DNA of 35,604 bases from positions 171,188 through 206,791 of the forward strand of contig PANQ01000008.1 in NCBI GenBank assembly GCA_002707685.1. Reading direction: 5' to 3'. Source of the DNA: Porticoccus sp. Its GTDB lineage: Bacteria > Pseudomonadota > Gammaproteobacteria > Pseudomonadales > Porticoccaceae. The position numbers and the translations under genes were made by a program. Shown piece after piece: positions 1 to 7,276 of this stretch. The notes under the pieces were generated by a model. That model saw only the letters and a list, made by a program, of their open reading frames with translations. It was not told the origin of the DNA and did no database searches. The stretch's first letter is position 1. The number at the start of each line of letters is the position of its first letter.

Positions 1-832
1 CGTATTGGTGGCGGGCTCCAATTGCGCCGGCGTGGCTGACACACTGTCAAAGGTGCCTGGTATCAAAAAAGTACTTCTGGCTGACAATCCGGTCTATAGC
101 CATCACCTGGCCGAGAATATGGCGCCCCTGGTTGCCGAGATTGCTGAAGGTTTCAGTCATGTACTGGCGCCAGCCAGCACGACTGGAAAAAATCTGATGC
201 CGCGAGTGGCTGCTCTGCTCGATATGCAGGCTATTTCGGATATCAGCGAGGTAATAAGCCCGGATACCTTCAAGCGGCCAGTGTACGCGGGCAATGTCAT
301 CGCGACAGTGCAAAGCAGCGATGAAGTTAAGGTGCTCACTGTGCGCTCCACGGCATTTGAAGCGGCTGTAACAGAGGGAGGTAATGCCACCATTGAACAG
401 ATTTCCAGTGTACACAATCAGGATCTCTGTATCTTCATAGGCCAGGAGTTGGCCGTTTCCGAGCGGCCGGAATTGACCTCTGCCCGGGTCGTGGTTGCGG
501 GTGGTCGTGGCATGGGCAGCAGTGAGGGTTTCGCTATGCTGGAAAAACTGGTCGATAAGCTTGGTGCGGCAATGGGCGCATCCCGTGCAGCTGTGGACGC
601 GGGCTTTGTTCCCAATGATATGCAGGTGGGCCAGACAGGTAAAATTGTTGCTCCGGAACTGTATATTGCCGTAGGTATTTCAGGTGCGATTCAGCATCTG
701 GCAGGAATGAAAGATAGCAAAGTCATTGTAGCGATTAACAAGGATCCGGAAGCGCCTATTTTTCAGGTGGCAGATTATGGTCTGGTCGGTGATCTGTTTG
801 AGCTGATTCCCGCCATTGAAGCGCAGCTCTGA
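1..832 (+). CDS. etfA: Electron transfer flavoprotein subunit alpha (5'-truncated by window edge)
   Basis: EtfA forms a heterodimer with EtfB, takes electrons from acyl-CoA and related dehydrogenases through FAD, and passes them to ETF:ubiquinone oxidoreductase. The reading frame is open from the first bases of the window, so roughly 30-35 N-terminal residues lie outside it. The C-terminal FAD-binding half is clear: [15 protein letters not shown], then [20 protein letters not shown], then a [20 protein letters not shown] stretch and an [16 protein letters not shown] segment, all typical of the family. EtfB is expected just upstream but is not visible. The gene is closed by a strong intrinsic terminator. 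A TTG inside the frame near the left edge should not be taken as the start. Confidence 0.96.
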   Translation, partial: VLVAGSNCAGVADTLSKVPGIKKVLLADNPVYSHHLAENMAPLVAEIAEGFSHVLAPASTTGKNLMPRVAALLDMQAISDISEVISPDTFKRPVYAGNVIATVQSSDEVKVLTVRSTAFEAAVTEGGNATIEQISSVHNQDLCIFIGQELAVSERPELTSARVVVAGGRGMGSSEGFAMLEKLVDKLGAAMGASRAAVDAGFVPNDMQVGQTGKIVAPELYIAVGISGAIQHLAGMKDSKVIVAINKDPEAPIFQVADYGLVGDLFELIPAIEAQL

Positions 833-848
833 GCGATGTGCAAACCAT

Positions 849-879
849 AAAAAAACCGGTCTTTTGACCGGTTTTTTTA
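849..879 (+). terminator. Intrinsic terminator after etfA, probably bidirectional
   Basis: The perfect 7-bp stem ACCGGTC / GACCGGT has a TTTT loop. It is flanked by an A-run on the left and a T-run on the right, so it can stop transcription from both strands. It lies between convergent etfA and the minus-strand DUF3106 gene, whose last codons overlap its right edge. Confidence 0.92.
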
Positions 880-1350
880 GTCCCTGCTTTTTTCTGAGAA
901 GCTGCCATCCCGACCAATTTTCTTGTGGAACTCCTTCCGCTGTTCGGGCGACATACTGCGCCATCGTTCTTTTAACGCTTCCCGTTTCTCTGCGGGCAGG
1001 TTGTGAAATTTTTCACGTGCCTGATGGATACGTTGGCGTTCTTCCGGCGATAGTGATTTAAAATACTCGCGTCGTTTCTCCAGTTTGTCCCTCTCTGCCG
1101 GTGTCATTGATTCATAACGCTGTTTCCAGTCCTTCTTGTGGCGTTTGGAGGGGTGCACTTTGTCTTTTTCAGCGTAATAACGATGGCTTCCGGCAGCCTC
1201 GAAGGGGTTTATGACCTGGTTGAGAGGGTTGTGCCCCGGAGTAAAAGGTTCACCCTGGTGGGCTTGTCCAGGAAGTGAAAAGGCACAGATCAGGGCAAAG
1301 GCGAGCACCTGTGGTAAAAAATGTCCGCGACAGAATATGCTTTTGTACAT
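877..1350 (-). CDS. Secreted DUF3106-type helical repeat protein
   Basis: 157 residues. Residues ~1-30 form a signal peptide ending in GQA-HQ, so the protein is probably periplasmic. The rest is highly charged and holds four related units, beginning SMTPAER (81), SLSPEER (99), NLPAEKR (117) and SMSPEQR (132), each followed by a short amphipathic basic/acidic helix. This is the layout of DUF3106 proteins and recalls the L-x-P/T-x-E-Q-R repeats of CpxP/Spy/ZraP-type periplasmic proteins. That resemblance is mine, by pattern only. It follows the one-TM protein by 3 bp and is the last gene of an ECF-sigma operon. Function is unknown; a periplasmic sensor or chaperone of the sigma module is plausible. 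Confidence 0.8.
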   Translation of the reverse strand: MYKSIFCRGHFLPQVLAFALICAFSLPGQAHQGEPFTPGHNPLNQVINPFEAAGSHRYYAEKDKVHPSKRHKKDWKQRYESMTPAERDKLEKRREYFKSLSPEERQRIHQAREKFHNLPAEKREALKERWRSMSPEQRKEFHKKIGRDGSFSEKSRD

Positions 1351-1353
1351 GTA

Positions 1354-1683
1354 TCAGCCCTTCAGATTGGAGGTGTCGCTGGCCAGCCAGGAATAGAATT
1401 CCATGTCTTCGTAAAGATCGATTTCTTCACTGAGCATGAACTCTTCCTGGGGGGAACTGTCCTGCTGCAGATTTTGTGTGAGTGGTGAGAACACCAGTAT
1501 AACTGCTACCAGAGAGATTGCCGCCATGCTGACAACCGGGATAAAAAAGTCTGGCCATCTGCGTTGATTGGCGACATTGAGAGCCATGTTTCTTGCTGCC
1601 ACCAGGCGACGGGCTGTCGCAGAGTCAAGCTCGTTTTCAGAGTGACGCAAGGTGTCTTGTAGTTGTTTCTCTAGATCAGTCAT
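1354..1683 (-). CDS. Single-pass membrane protein, putative anti-sigma partner (DUF3619-like)
   Basis: 109 residues with no signal peptide. There is a soluble N-terminal part (~1-43, charged and helical), one strong transmembrane segment at about 46-66, and a short acidic C-terminal tail (EEIDLYEDMEFYSWLAS). Size, topology and position fit a small cytoplasm-facing anti-sigma factor. Its start overlaps the sigma-factor stop by 8 bp, implying translational coupling. From memory, beta-proteobacteria carry a similar order (sigma, DUF3619, DUF3106). The anti-sigma role is inferred from context: no ZAS zinc motif is visible. Confidence 0.7.
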   Translation of the reverse strand: MTDLEKQLQDTLRHSENELDSATARRLVAARNMALNVANQRRWPDFFIPVVSMAAISLVAVILVFSPLTQNLQQDSSPQEEFMLSEEIDLYEDMEFYSWLASDTSNLKG

Positions 1684-2281
1684 ACCAATAATCTCCCAGT
1701 GTGTCCCTAAGCTTGATTAATGCGCGGGAATAATGGGTTTTAACGCTGCCTTCACTGCACTTCATGGCTATTGCTGTCTCTTTTGTACTGAGGCCCTCCC
1801 AGCAGCGCAACATAAAAACCTGTTGTTGGCGAGGAGGGAGGTGGATCAGTGCCTCTTTTAAAACACGTATCTGACGTTCGCGCTCATGCCGTGTATGTGG
1901 TGTTGTACTGTCAGGCCCTGCAACGGCTTCAATAGGGTCTTCTTCGGTCTCTTCACCCTGTTTGTCCCTGAAGTGGGAAAGCCATCCTTTAAACTGTCTC
2001 TGAAATTTTCTTTTACGGTGCAAGTCATTGATTTTGCTTTGCAATATTCGATAAAACAACGGGCGCCATTCACCGCTTGGCTTATGTGCATAGCTGACCA
2101 CCAGTTGGGTCATGGCCTCCTGCACAATATCCAGCGCATCCTCCCTGTCGGTTAGGGAGGTTACTGCGATGGCATAGGCCCTGCGCTCTACCGACGACAA
2201 AAAGTTTTCCATAGATTGCTGTGTCAGGGTCCCGTTCCTTTTGTCGTTACCTGTCGGATTATCCAATAAGGTCAGCAACAT
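1676..2281 (-). CDS. ECF-type RNA polymerase sigma factor (sigma-70 family)
   Basis: Region 2 is seen in SVERRAYAIAVTSL...ALDIVQEAMTQLV...LFYRILQSKINDLHR. Region 4 is seen in LPPRQQQVFMLRCWEGLSTKE followed by a helix-turn-helix (AIAMKCSEGSVKTHYSRALIKLR). There is a charged linker between them. No region 1.1 or 3 is present, so this is an ECF (group 4) factor. The start is uncertain: an ATG at 2281, a TTG at 2302 and an ATG at 2212 are all in frame, and none has a good Shine-Dalgarno sequence. Family alignment would favour a start close to the SVERRA segment. It leads the operon with the membrane partner and the DUF3106 protein. The regulated genes cannot be told from the window, though the adjacent secreted protein at 2325-2654 is a candidate. 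Confidence 0.9.
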   Translation of the reverse strand: MLLTLLDNPTGNDKRNGTLTQQSMENFLSSVERRAYAIAVTSLTDREDALDIVQEAMTQLVVSYAHKPSGEWRPLFYRILQSKINDLHRKRKFQRQFKGWLSHFRDKQGEETEEDPIEAVAGPDSTTPHTRHERERQIRVLKEALIHLPPRQQQVFMLRCWEGLSTKETAIAMKCSEGSVKTHYSRALIKLRDTLGDYWYD

Positions 2282-2324
2282 GGATAACTGGCGCTCTGTC
2301 AACGACGGTGATGCAAAATTTCAT

Positions 2325-2654
2325 TTAACAGCACTGCCCCGCCAATAATGTAGATGTAATCATCTGAGGCACTTCTCCGATAGTAATCATGTTTTTTTGT
2401 CTGCCGGGATGACCGTAATGTTTTCTGTACTTATTGTGCTTGTAGTCGTGTGAATGAAACCTGCGATCATGGTATTGGTCTCGCCTTTGGTCATATCGAT
2501 AATTATCCCGGTAGATCCTGCGATAGTCGTGGTGATAGTTGTGGCGGTATTCAGCACGAAAATTCGGTTTGTGGTCGCGATCTCCGGCCAGGGCCGGTGC
2601 CATGCCAAATATGATTGATGTGGTCAGCAGACCGAGAACAAGAAGTTTTTGCAT
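2325..2654 (-). CDS. Small secreted His/Tyr/Arg-rich protein, unknown function
   Basis: 109 residues. A clear signal peptide (MQKLLVLGLLTTSIIFG..., cleavage after APALA) is followed by ~60 residues dominated by H, Y, R and D in motifs such as YRHNYHHDYRR and HDYKHNKYRKHYGH. The C-terminal ~25 residues are ordinary in composition and end in Gly-Gln-Cys-Cys. The ATG at 2654 has GGAG 9 nt upstream. The composition suggests metal or polyanion binding in the periplasm or on the surface, but I recognise no family. It sits directly upstream of the ECF sigma gene on the same strand and could be part of that unit or a target of it. Confidence 0.65.
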   Translation of the reverse strand: MQKLLVLGLLTTSIIFGMAPALAGDRDHKPNFRAEYRHNYHHDYRRIYRDNYRYDQRRDQYHDRRFHSHDYKHNKYRKHYGHPGRQKNMITIGEVPQMITSTLLAGQCC

Positions 2655-2727
2655 GCAGGGTACTCCATTTCTTCAGTAATGCTCATTAGAACGTACCGCT
2701 GAGGTATCGGTTGACAAAATCTTTTGA

Positions 2728-3540
2728 TCAAGGCTCCAGAGACAACCAGATTGGGCAGTGATCGGAGGGCTTTTCCATGGCTCTGATCTGGTAATCAATG
2801 CCAGCATCAGTGGCGACAGGCAGGAGGTTTTCCGAAGCGAGAATAAGGTCGATTCGAAGACCGCGCTTCGGGTCTGCCTCAAATCCCCGGCTTCGGTAGT
2901 CGAACCAACTGAATCTATTGGGTTCATCCGGATGAAAATAATCAAAACTGTCTTTCAGAGTCAGGCTCTGGAGGCTGGATAGCCACGTCCTTTCTTCGGG
3001 TAGAAAACAGCATTTACCACTGCGTAGCCAGCGTTTGCGGTTTTCGTCCCCGATACCAATATCCCGGTCGAGGGGGGCTATGTTCATGTCGCCCATCACA
3101 ATGATGTGGTCACCATTGGTGTGAACGCTCGATATATGTTGTATTAGATCTTCGTAGAACTGTTTTTTACAGGGGAATTTCTGTGGATGGCTTCGGTTTT
3201 CGCCTTGGGGGAAATACCCGTTATAGACGTGGACGGTACGGTTATTAAGAGCGAACTTCCCGTAAATTAGCCTTCTCTGGTGGTCTTCCGGGTTGTTAGG
3301 TAGCCCCTTCATGTGGTCGGCGATGGGTATCCGGTAGAGCAGGGCGACACCATAGTGGCTTTTCTGACCGTGATAAATCGCATCGTAGCCCATTCCCTGT
3401 ATCTGATCGATGGGAAACAGCGCATCTTCAACCTTGGTTTCCTGCAGGCCAATCACGTCCGGAGAATATTTGTCGATAACGGCTTTCAGCTGGTGAAGGC
3501 GGGCTCGCAATCCGTTCACGTTAAAAGAAACGATATTCAT
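2728..3540 (-). CDS. xthA: Exodeoxyribonuclease III
   Basis: 270 residues, normal length for ExoIII: AP endonuclease and 3'-5' dsDNA exonuclease in base-excision repair. Family motifs run in order: MNIVSFNVNGLRARL at the N-terminus (Asn7 metal/substrate site), LQETKVED with the metal ligand Glu34, GDMNIAPLDRDIG (catalytic Asp/Asn), and a C-terminal SDHCPIWL with Asp260-His261. It lies downstream of prc on the same strand with a 172-bp gap that holds a strong hairpin and a tandem repeat, so it may have its own promoter. Confidence 0.97.
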   Translation of the reverse strand: MNIVSFNVNGLRARLHQLKAVIDKYSPDVIGLQETKVEDALFPIDQIQGMGYDAIYHGQKSHYGVALLYRIPIADHMKGLPNNPEDHQRRLIYGKFALNNRTVHVYNGYFPQGENRSHPQKFPCKKQFYEDLIQHISSVHTNGDHIIVMGDMNIAPLDRDIGIGDENRKRWLRSGKCCFLPEERTWLSSLQSLTLKDSFDYFHPDEPNRFSWFDYRSRGFEADPKRGLRIDLILASENLLPVATDAGIDYQIRAMEKPSDHCPIWLSLEP

Positions 3541-3622
3541 GTCTTGTTCCAGCGGCCACAGCTGTTGTTCAGAGCAAACTTTTTAGTTGGTCTCCCGGCT
3601 GCGTTAATTGACGATTTTATGC

Positions 3623-3658
3623 TATCCATCAGCTTGATTGACTTCAAGCCGATGGATA
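3623..3658. repeat. Strong inverted repeat between prc and xthA
   Basis: Arms TATCCATC-A-GCTTGA and TCAAGC-C-GATGGATA pair over 14 bp with one A/C mismatch and a 6-nt loop. No T-run follows on either strand, so it is not a standard intrinsic terminator. It may be an RNA-processing or stabilising stem, a protein site, or a REP-like element. Only one copy was seen in the window. Confidence 0.6.
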
Positions 3659-3692
3659 ACGTCGAATGAGAGCCGACTCGGGGCTGTCTTTC

Positions 3693-3723
3693 GGCTCAAG
3701 GCTGTTATTGGCTCAAGGCTGTT
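3693..3723. repeat. 17-nt tandem duplication across the prc stop codon
   Basis: GGCTCAAGGCTGTT occurs at 3693-3706 and again at 3710-3723, separated by ATT, giving a 17-nt period. The second copy contains the prc stop codon (TCA on this strand at 3713-3715), so the stop-codon context is duplicated just downstream. It is likely a small slippage duplication. Confidence 0.85.
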
Positions 3724-5785
3724 GTACCAACATGGATCTGGCATCACTCATTATCAGTACATCGGCAAAGATATTGCCAGTCTCATAGAGTAGTGGGTCG
3801 CGTTCCGGTAGCGGTATTGTTTTCTCCCCTTCTAGATCGGCGTCGACAGAATTTTCTGCCTGCCATGCCTCGACGGTTTCATAGGGCGATAATCCCTTTG
3901 CAGACCGGCGTTTGTTTTCAATGGCCAACCTTGTTAAATCATAGTCTTTGGCTTCCTGGCGACGTTGTTCTTCATTCAGTGATATTGATTGCTGTGCTCT
4001 GCGCTCTTTCATCAGTGTCAGCTCATCACTGAGGTAGCGCAGGTCGGGATCCTGGCTGAGTCGGGACTTGTGACGTTCGATCAATCTGTCAACGGGCAGA
4101 TCTGTCAGGTCATAACGGCGATGGGGGACGGCATTTATTTTGTCCCAGGGGAGTGCATTTTTTTCGCTGCTTTCGCCAACGATTTCAGCATCATAAAATG
4201 CAGGCAGTTCGATATCGGGAACCACGCCCAGATTCTGGGTGCTTTCGCCTGAAACACGGTAAAATTTCGATTCAGTCAATTTTAGCTGTCCCTCGCGAAC
4301 CGGCAGTTGTATCTGGACAGTCCCCTTGCCGAAAGTCTGCTCGCCGACAACAAAGCCTCTTTCGTAGTCCTGAATCGCTCCGGCAAAAATTTCTGAGGCA
4401 GAGGCGCTGAGCCGGTTGGTCATCACCATCAGCGGGCCCCTGTAGTAGGCGTTGTAGCGCGAACGATGATTGCGTGACACCACTTCATTGGCATCGCGAA
4501 CTTGCACAATCGGACCCGGATCAATGAACAAGTCGGTCAACGTGGTCGCTTCCTGTAGAAAGCCGCCGCCGTTATTGCGCAGGTCGAGAATGACACCGTC
4601 TATATTCTGATCGGCCATTTCGCCCAGCAGGCGCTGAACATCCTTAGTAGTACTCTTGAATTCGGGATCTCTATTGTAAAAGGCCTCGACATCAAGATAA
4701 AAAGTTGGAATGGTGATGACGCCGAAACGGTAATTCCCGGAATCGTTTTGTACCTCAATAATTTCAGATTTTGCAGCTTGCTCCTCAAGTTGGATCTTGT
4801 CTCTGACAATGGCAATTTCTCGAGTGCTGCCAGCGGCTTCACCCACTGCCGGCATAATTTCAAGCTTGACGATGGTATCCTTGGCACCGCGAATCATGTC
4901 CACGACGTCATCCAGTCGCCAGCCGATGACATCGACCCCTTCCTCTTTGCCTTGTCCAACACTGATAATCTTATCCCCGGCCTTGAGTATCCCCTGTTTG
5001 TCTGCCGGTCCACCTGGAATGATCCTTACCACTTTGGTGTGTTCATCTTCCCGTTGGAGCACTGCGCCTATACCGGTCAGAGACAGTGACATGGCAATGC
5101 GGAAGTTTTCCATGGAACGAGGCGACATATAACTGGTATGGGGATCGTACAATTCAGCCAGAGAGTTCATGAAAATCTGGAAAATATCCTCACTGTCACG
5201 CTGTGATAACTGGTTTTGCAGGTTGGTATAACGTTTTACCAGTAGGGAGCGGGCAGCATCGGGCTCTTTGTCGCTGAGAATCAGCCGTAGATACGACTCC
5301 TTGATCCGTTTTTTCCAGAAGGCATCAGCAGCCTGGGCTGACGCTGGCCATTGGGCCTGCTCAAGATCCAGATTCAGGCTGTCATCTTCGGTGAGATCAA
5401 ATTCAAAGCCACTTTCCAGCAAGTCGATATTGGCTTGCAAGCGTGCTTCGGCACGTTCCTGATAACGATTGAAAATATAAAAACCGGCGCTCAGGTCTCC
5501 TTTCTTGAGCATATTGTCCAGCTCGTTTTCCCAGCGACTGAACTCATCGATATCACTCTGGAGAAGATAACTTTTGGCTGGATCGAGATTGTTGACATAT
5601 TGAGAAAGAAAGCGGTTGGATAAGCCATCATCCAGGACCTGCTTGCTATAGTGCTTGCTGGCCAGTTCATTGACAATTTCAATGGCGGTTTTGGGTTGCT
5701 CGGGACTGTAGCTGACCTTGGCAAGGGCTATTGATGTCAGTGTTAACAGCAGTAGACAGAAGGTGTTGCGAATAAAATGAGGCAT
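3713..5785 (-). CDS. prc: Carboxy-terminal processing protease (tail-specific protease, S41)
   Basis: 690 residues, close to E. coli Prc/Tsp. This periplasmic Ser/Lys protease degrades proteins from nonpolar C-termini and trims cell-wall enzymes and lipoproteins. Residues 1-22 are a signal peptide. A helical N-terminal domain follows (about 30-230, with DPHTSYMSP near 214), then a PDZ domain (~232-330, GIGAVLQ...IIPGGPADKQG). The protease domain carries DGVILDLRNNGGGFL (~397-410) and the catalytic dyad Ser462 (in LSASASEIF) and Lys487 (in TFGKGTVQ). The C-terminal helical region ends at the duplicated stop site. It is divergent from the pteridine reductase gene. Confidence 0.97.
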   Translation of the reverse strand: MPHFIRNTFCLLLLTLTSIALAKVSYSPEQPKTAIEIVNELASKHYSKQVLDDGLSNRFLSQYVNNLDPAKSYLLQSDIDEFSRWENELDNMLKKGDLSAGFYIFNRYQERAEARLQANIDLLESGFEFDLTEDDSLNLDLEQAQWPASAQAADAFWKKRIKESYLRLILSDKEPDAARSLLVKRYTNLQNQLSQRDSEDIFQIFMNSLAELYDPHTSYMSPRSMENFRIAMSLSLTGIGAVLQREDEHTKVVRIIPGGPADKQGILKAGDKIISVGQGKEEGVDVIGWRLDDVVDMIRGAKDTIVKLEIMPAVGEAAGSTREIAIVRDKIQLEEQAAKSEIIEVQNDSGNYRFGVITIPTFYLDVEAFYNRDPEFKSTTKDVQRLLGEMADQNIDGVILDLRNNGGGFLQEATTLTDLFIDPGPIVQVRDANEVVSRNHRSRYNAYYRGPLMVMTNRLSASASEIFAGAIQDYERGFVVGEQTFGKGTVQIQLPVREGQLKLTESKFYRVSGESTQNLGVVPDIELPAFYDAEIVGESSEKNALPWDKINAVPHRRYDLTDLPVDRLIERHKSRLSQDPDLRYLSDELTLMKERRAQQSISLNEEQRRQEAKDYDLTRLAIENKRRSAKGLSPYETVEAWQAENSVDADLEGEKTIPLPERDPLLYETGNIFADVLIMSDARSMLVQQP

Positions 5786-5886
5786 CAGATGAAATTGTCT
5801 CTTGATCAGTAAAGGGTTTAGTTTATCAAAGTTGACCCTTCATAGACCCCGGTCAGCCGAAAATGTTTGATGCAATCTGCAATTAC

Positions 5887-5904
5887 TCGGTAAAGCTTAC
5901 CCGA
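5887..5904. promoter_or_regulatory. Imperfect palindrome upstream of pteridine reductase gene
   Basis: TCGGTAAAGCTTACCCGA is an 18-nt near-palindrome (arms TCGGTAA / TTACCCGA with one unpaired base) in the 184-bp divergent region between prc and the pteridine reductase gene, 65 nt before the latter's start. No T-run follows, so an operator is more likely than a terminator. The binding protein is unknown. Confidence 0.35.
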
Positions 5905-5969
5905 TTGATGTCACTGGTTGATCCCGACTACCTTCAATGAAATGATTGGAGTCTGGACTGGAGACCACC

Positions 5970-6746
5970 ATGACTGATAAAGAACAGCAGCGTCCTGCAG
6001 CGCTGGTGACCGGTGCCGCTAACCGACTTGGTCTGGCATTCGCGACCGCACTGGCAGATCGTGGTTACGATATTGCACTTCATTATCACCATTCCACCGA
6101 GCAGGCGCAGCACCAGGCTGAATTGATCCGGAATAGAGGAGTTCGCTGTGAAACGTTCCAGTTCGACCTCTCTGATGAGGACCCTGCGTGTCTGATAGAG
6201 CAGGTGTATCATCGCTTCCCCGGCCTGCAGGTGTTGATTAACAGCGCCTCGGCTTACCATGCCGGGACGATAGCGAATACAGATCGCGCATTACTGCAGA
6301 AACAGTTCTCAGTAAATTTTTTTGCTCCCTACCTGTTATCCGGGAGCTTCGCAAAGCAAGTGGCGAGTGGCTCCATCATTAATATTCTGGATAACAAGAT
6401 CGCCTTTCAGCAATATCAGTATGGTGCTTACCTGATGTCAAAAAAAGCACTGGCCGAGTTTACAAAGCTGGCGGCAATGGAGTTCTCGCCCCGAATCCGG
6501 GTCAATGGTATAGCCCCTGGTGTAGTGTTACCCGGGGAAACCCGTACCGGCGATTATATTGATTGGCGGATTCAGGGTATTCCGCTACAGCGTCAGGGCA
6601 GGGTGGAAGACCTGACCCGGGCTATGAACTATTTAGTGGATAGTGAATTCGTCACAGGTCAAATACTGTTTGTGGACGGAGGTGAAGGTATGAACCACCA
6701 GGGTCTCAATGCTGAAGACTATGAATCTGGTGATAAAGTTGAATGA
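5970..6746 (+). CDS. Pteridine reductase / FolM-like SDR oxidoreductase
   Basis: 258 residues, Rossmann-fold short-chain dehydrogenase. The nucleotide motif is TGAANRLG (14-21): Arg stands where classical SDRs have Gly, which is the TGxxxRxG hallmark of pteridine reductases (PTR1/FolM). Also present are NSAS at 91-94, the YxxxK pair Tyr154/Lys158, and a C-terminal SEFVTGQILFVDGG. The likely reaction is NADPH-dependent reduction of dihydropterins (dihydromonapterin or dihydrofolate). I chose ATG 5970 because TGGAGA lies just upstream; a TTG 24 nt earlier is weaker. The gene overlaps folK downstream, which supports a pterin role. FolM itself versus another pteridine reductase cannot be separated here. 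Confidence 0.85.
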   Translation: MTDKEQQRPAALVTGAANRLGLAFATALADRGYDIALHYHHSTEQAQHQAELIRNRGVRCETFQFDLSDEDPACLIEQVYHRFPGLQVLINSASAYHAGTIANTDRALLQKQFSVNFFAPYLLSGSFAKQVASGSIINILDNKIAFQQYQYGAYLMSKKALAEFTKLAAMEFSPRIRVNGIAPGVVLPGETRTGDYIDWRIQGIPLQRQGRVEDLTRAMNYLVDSEFVTGQILFVDGGEGMNHQGLNAEDYESGDKVE

Positions 6747-7161
6747 GTCAAAGGGTGATCATCTGCATCGCGTTATTATTTCCGTCGGTTCCAATATCGA
6801 GGCAGCAAAGAACATTGCACGTTGTTATGAGATTCTGGTTGCTGAAACGACGCTTTTAGCGGCAGCCGACGTTATTCAGACATCACCCGTGGGTTACCAG
6901 TTTCAGCCCGATTTCCTCAATACGGCATATCTGATTGAAACACCCCTGGATAGAGTGCCCTTTAATCATTACCTCAAGGCTGTGGAGGACAGGATGGGCC
7001 GGCTGAAAGGGCCGATTAAATCTGGCCCCAGAACGATTGACCTGGATATTGTCATTTGGGACGGTGTGATTCTGACCGATGATTTCTATTGTCACGATTA
7101 CGTGAGAGTGCCGGTTCAGGAGCTGCTGGACACCTGTGCAATGGTTGTTCACCGCCCCTGA
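6721..7161 (+). CDS. folK: 2-amino-4-hydroxy-6-hydroxymethyldihydropteridine pyrophosphokinase (short FolK)
   Basis: About 146 residues. HPPK transfers pyrophosphate from ATP to 6-hydroxymethyl-7,8-dihydropterin in folate synthesis. Visible motifs are ISVGSNIEAAKN (substrate loop), QPDFLNTAYLIET, and SGPRTIDLDIVIWDG, with the Mg/ATP-binding D-x-D. The C-terminal segment of canonical FolK (HPRMHERAFVLxPLxEIAP) is replaced by a short, different tail (HDYVRVPVQELLDTCAMVV). The start is uncertain: ATG 6721 overlaps the end of the pteridine reductase gene by 26 nt, with GTG 6730 and TTG 6739 as alternatives, and no clear ribosome site. The overlap suggests translational coupling. It may be a second, specialised FolK rather than the housekeeping one. 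Confidence 0.85.
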   Translation: MNLVIKLNESKGDHLHRVIISVGSNIEAAKNIARCYEILVAETTLLAAADVIQTSPVGYQFQPDFLNTAYLIETPLDRVPFNHYLKAVEDRMGRLKGPIKSGPRTIDLDIVIWDGVILTDDFYCHDYVRVPVQELLDTCAMVVHRP

Positions 7162-7229
7162 GAACTCACTTATTCACTCGATCGATGCCCATCATCTGTC
7201 TGAACAAGTGAAATTCTTTGCCATTTCCT

Positions 7230-7235
7230 TATAAT
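7230..7235 (+). promoter_or_regulatory. Perfect -10 box (TATAAT) of the mdh promoter
   Basis: TATAAT lies 41 nt before the mdh start codon and would place transcription start near 7242. No convincing -35 box lies at the expected distance, so the assignment rests on the -10 box and its position. Confidence 0.45.
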
Positions 7236-7276
7236 GTCGTCCCCATCTGATTATCAATTTGTTTTGGAGATCTATT

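Noticed and set aside
2387..2608. 73-codon Thr/Ile-rich frame overlapping the His/Tyr/Arg-rich secreted protein
   Set aside because: The other frame has a signal peptide and ribosome site; the repeated CATAAT-like codons simply read as Thr/Ile in the shifted frame.
6743..6800. ATGA overlap start (ATG 6743) for folK
   Set aside because: This ATG is in the wrong frame and gives a peptide that stops after about 40 codons without FolK motifs.
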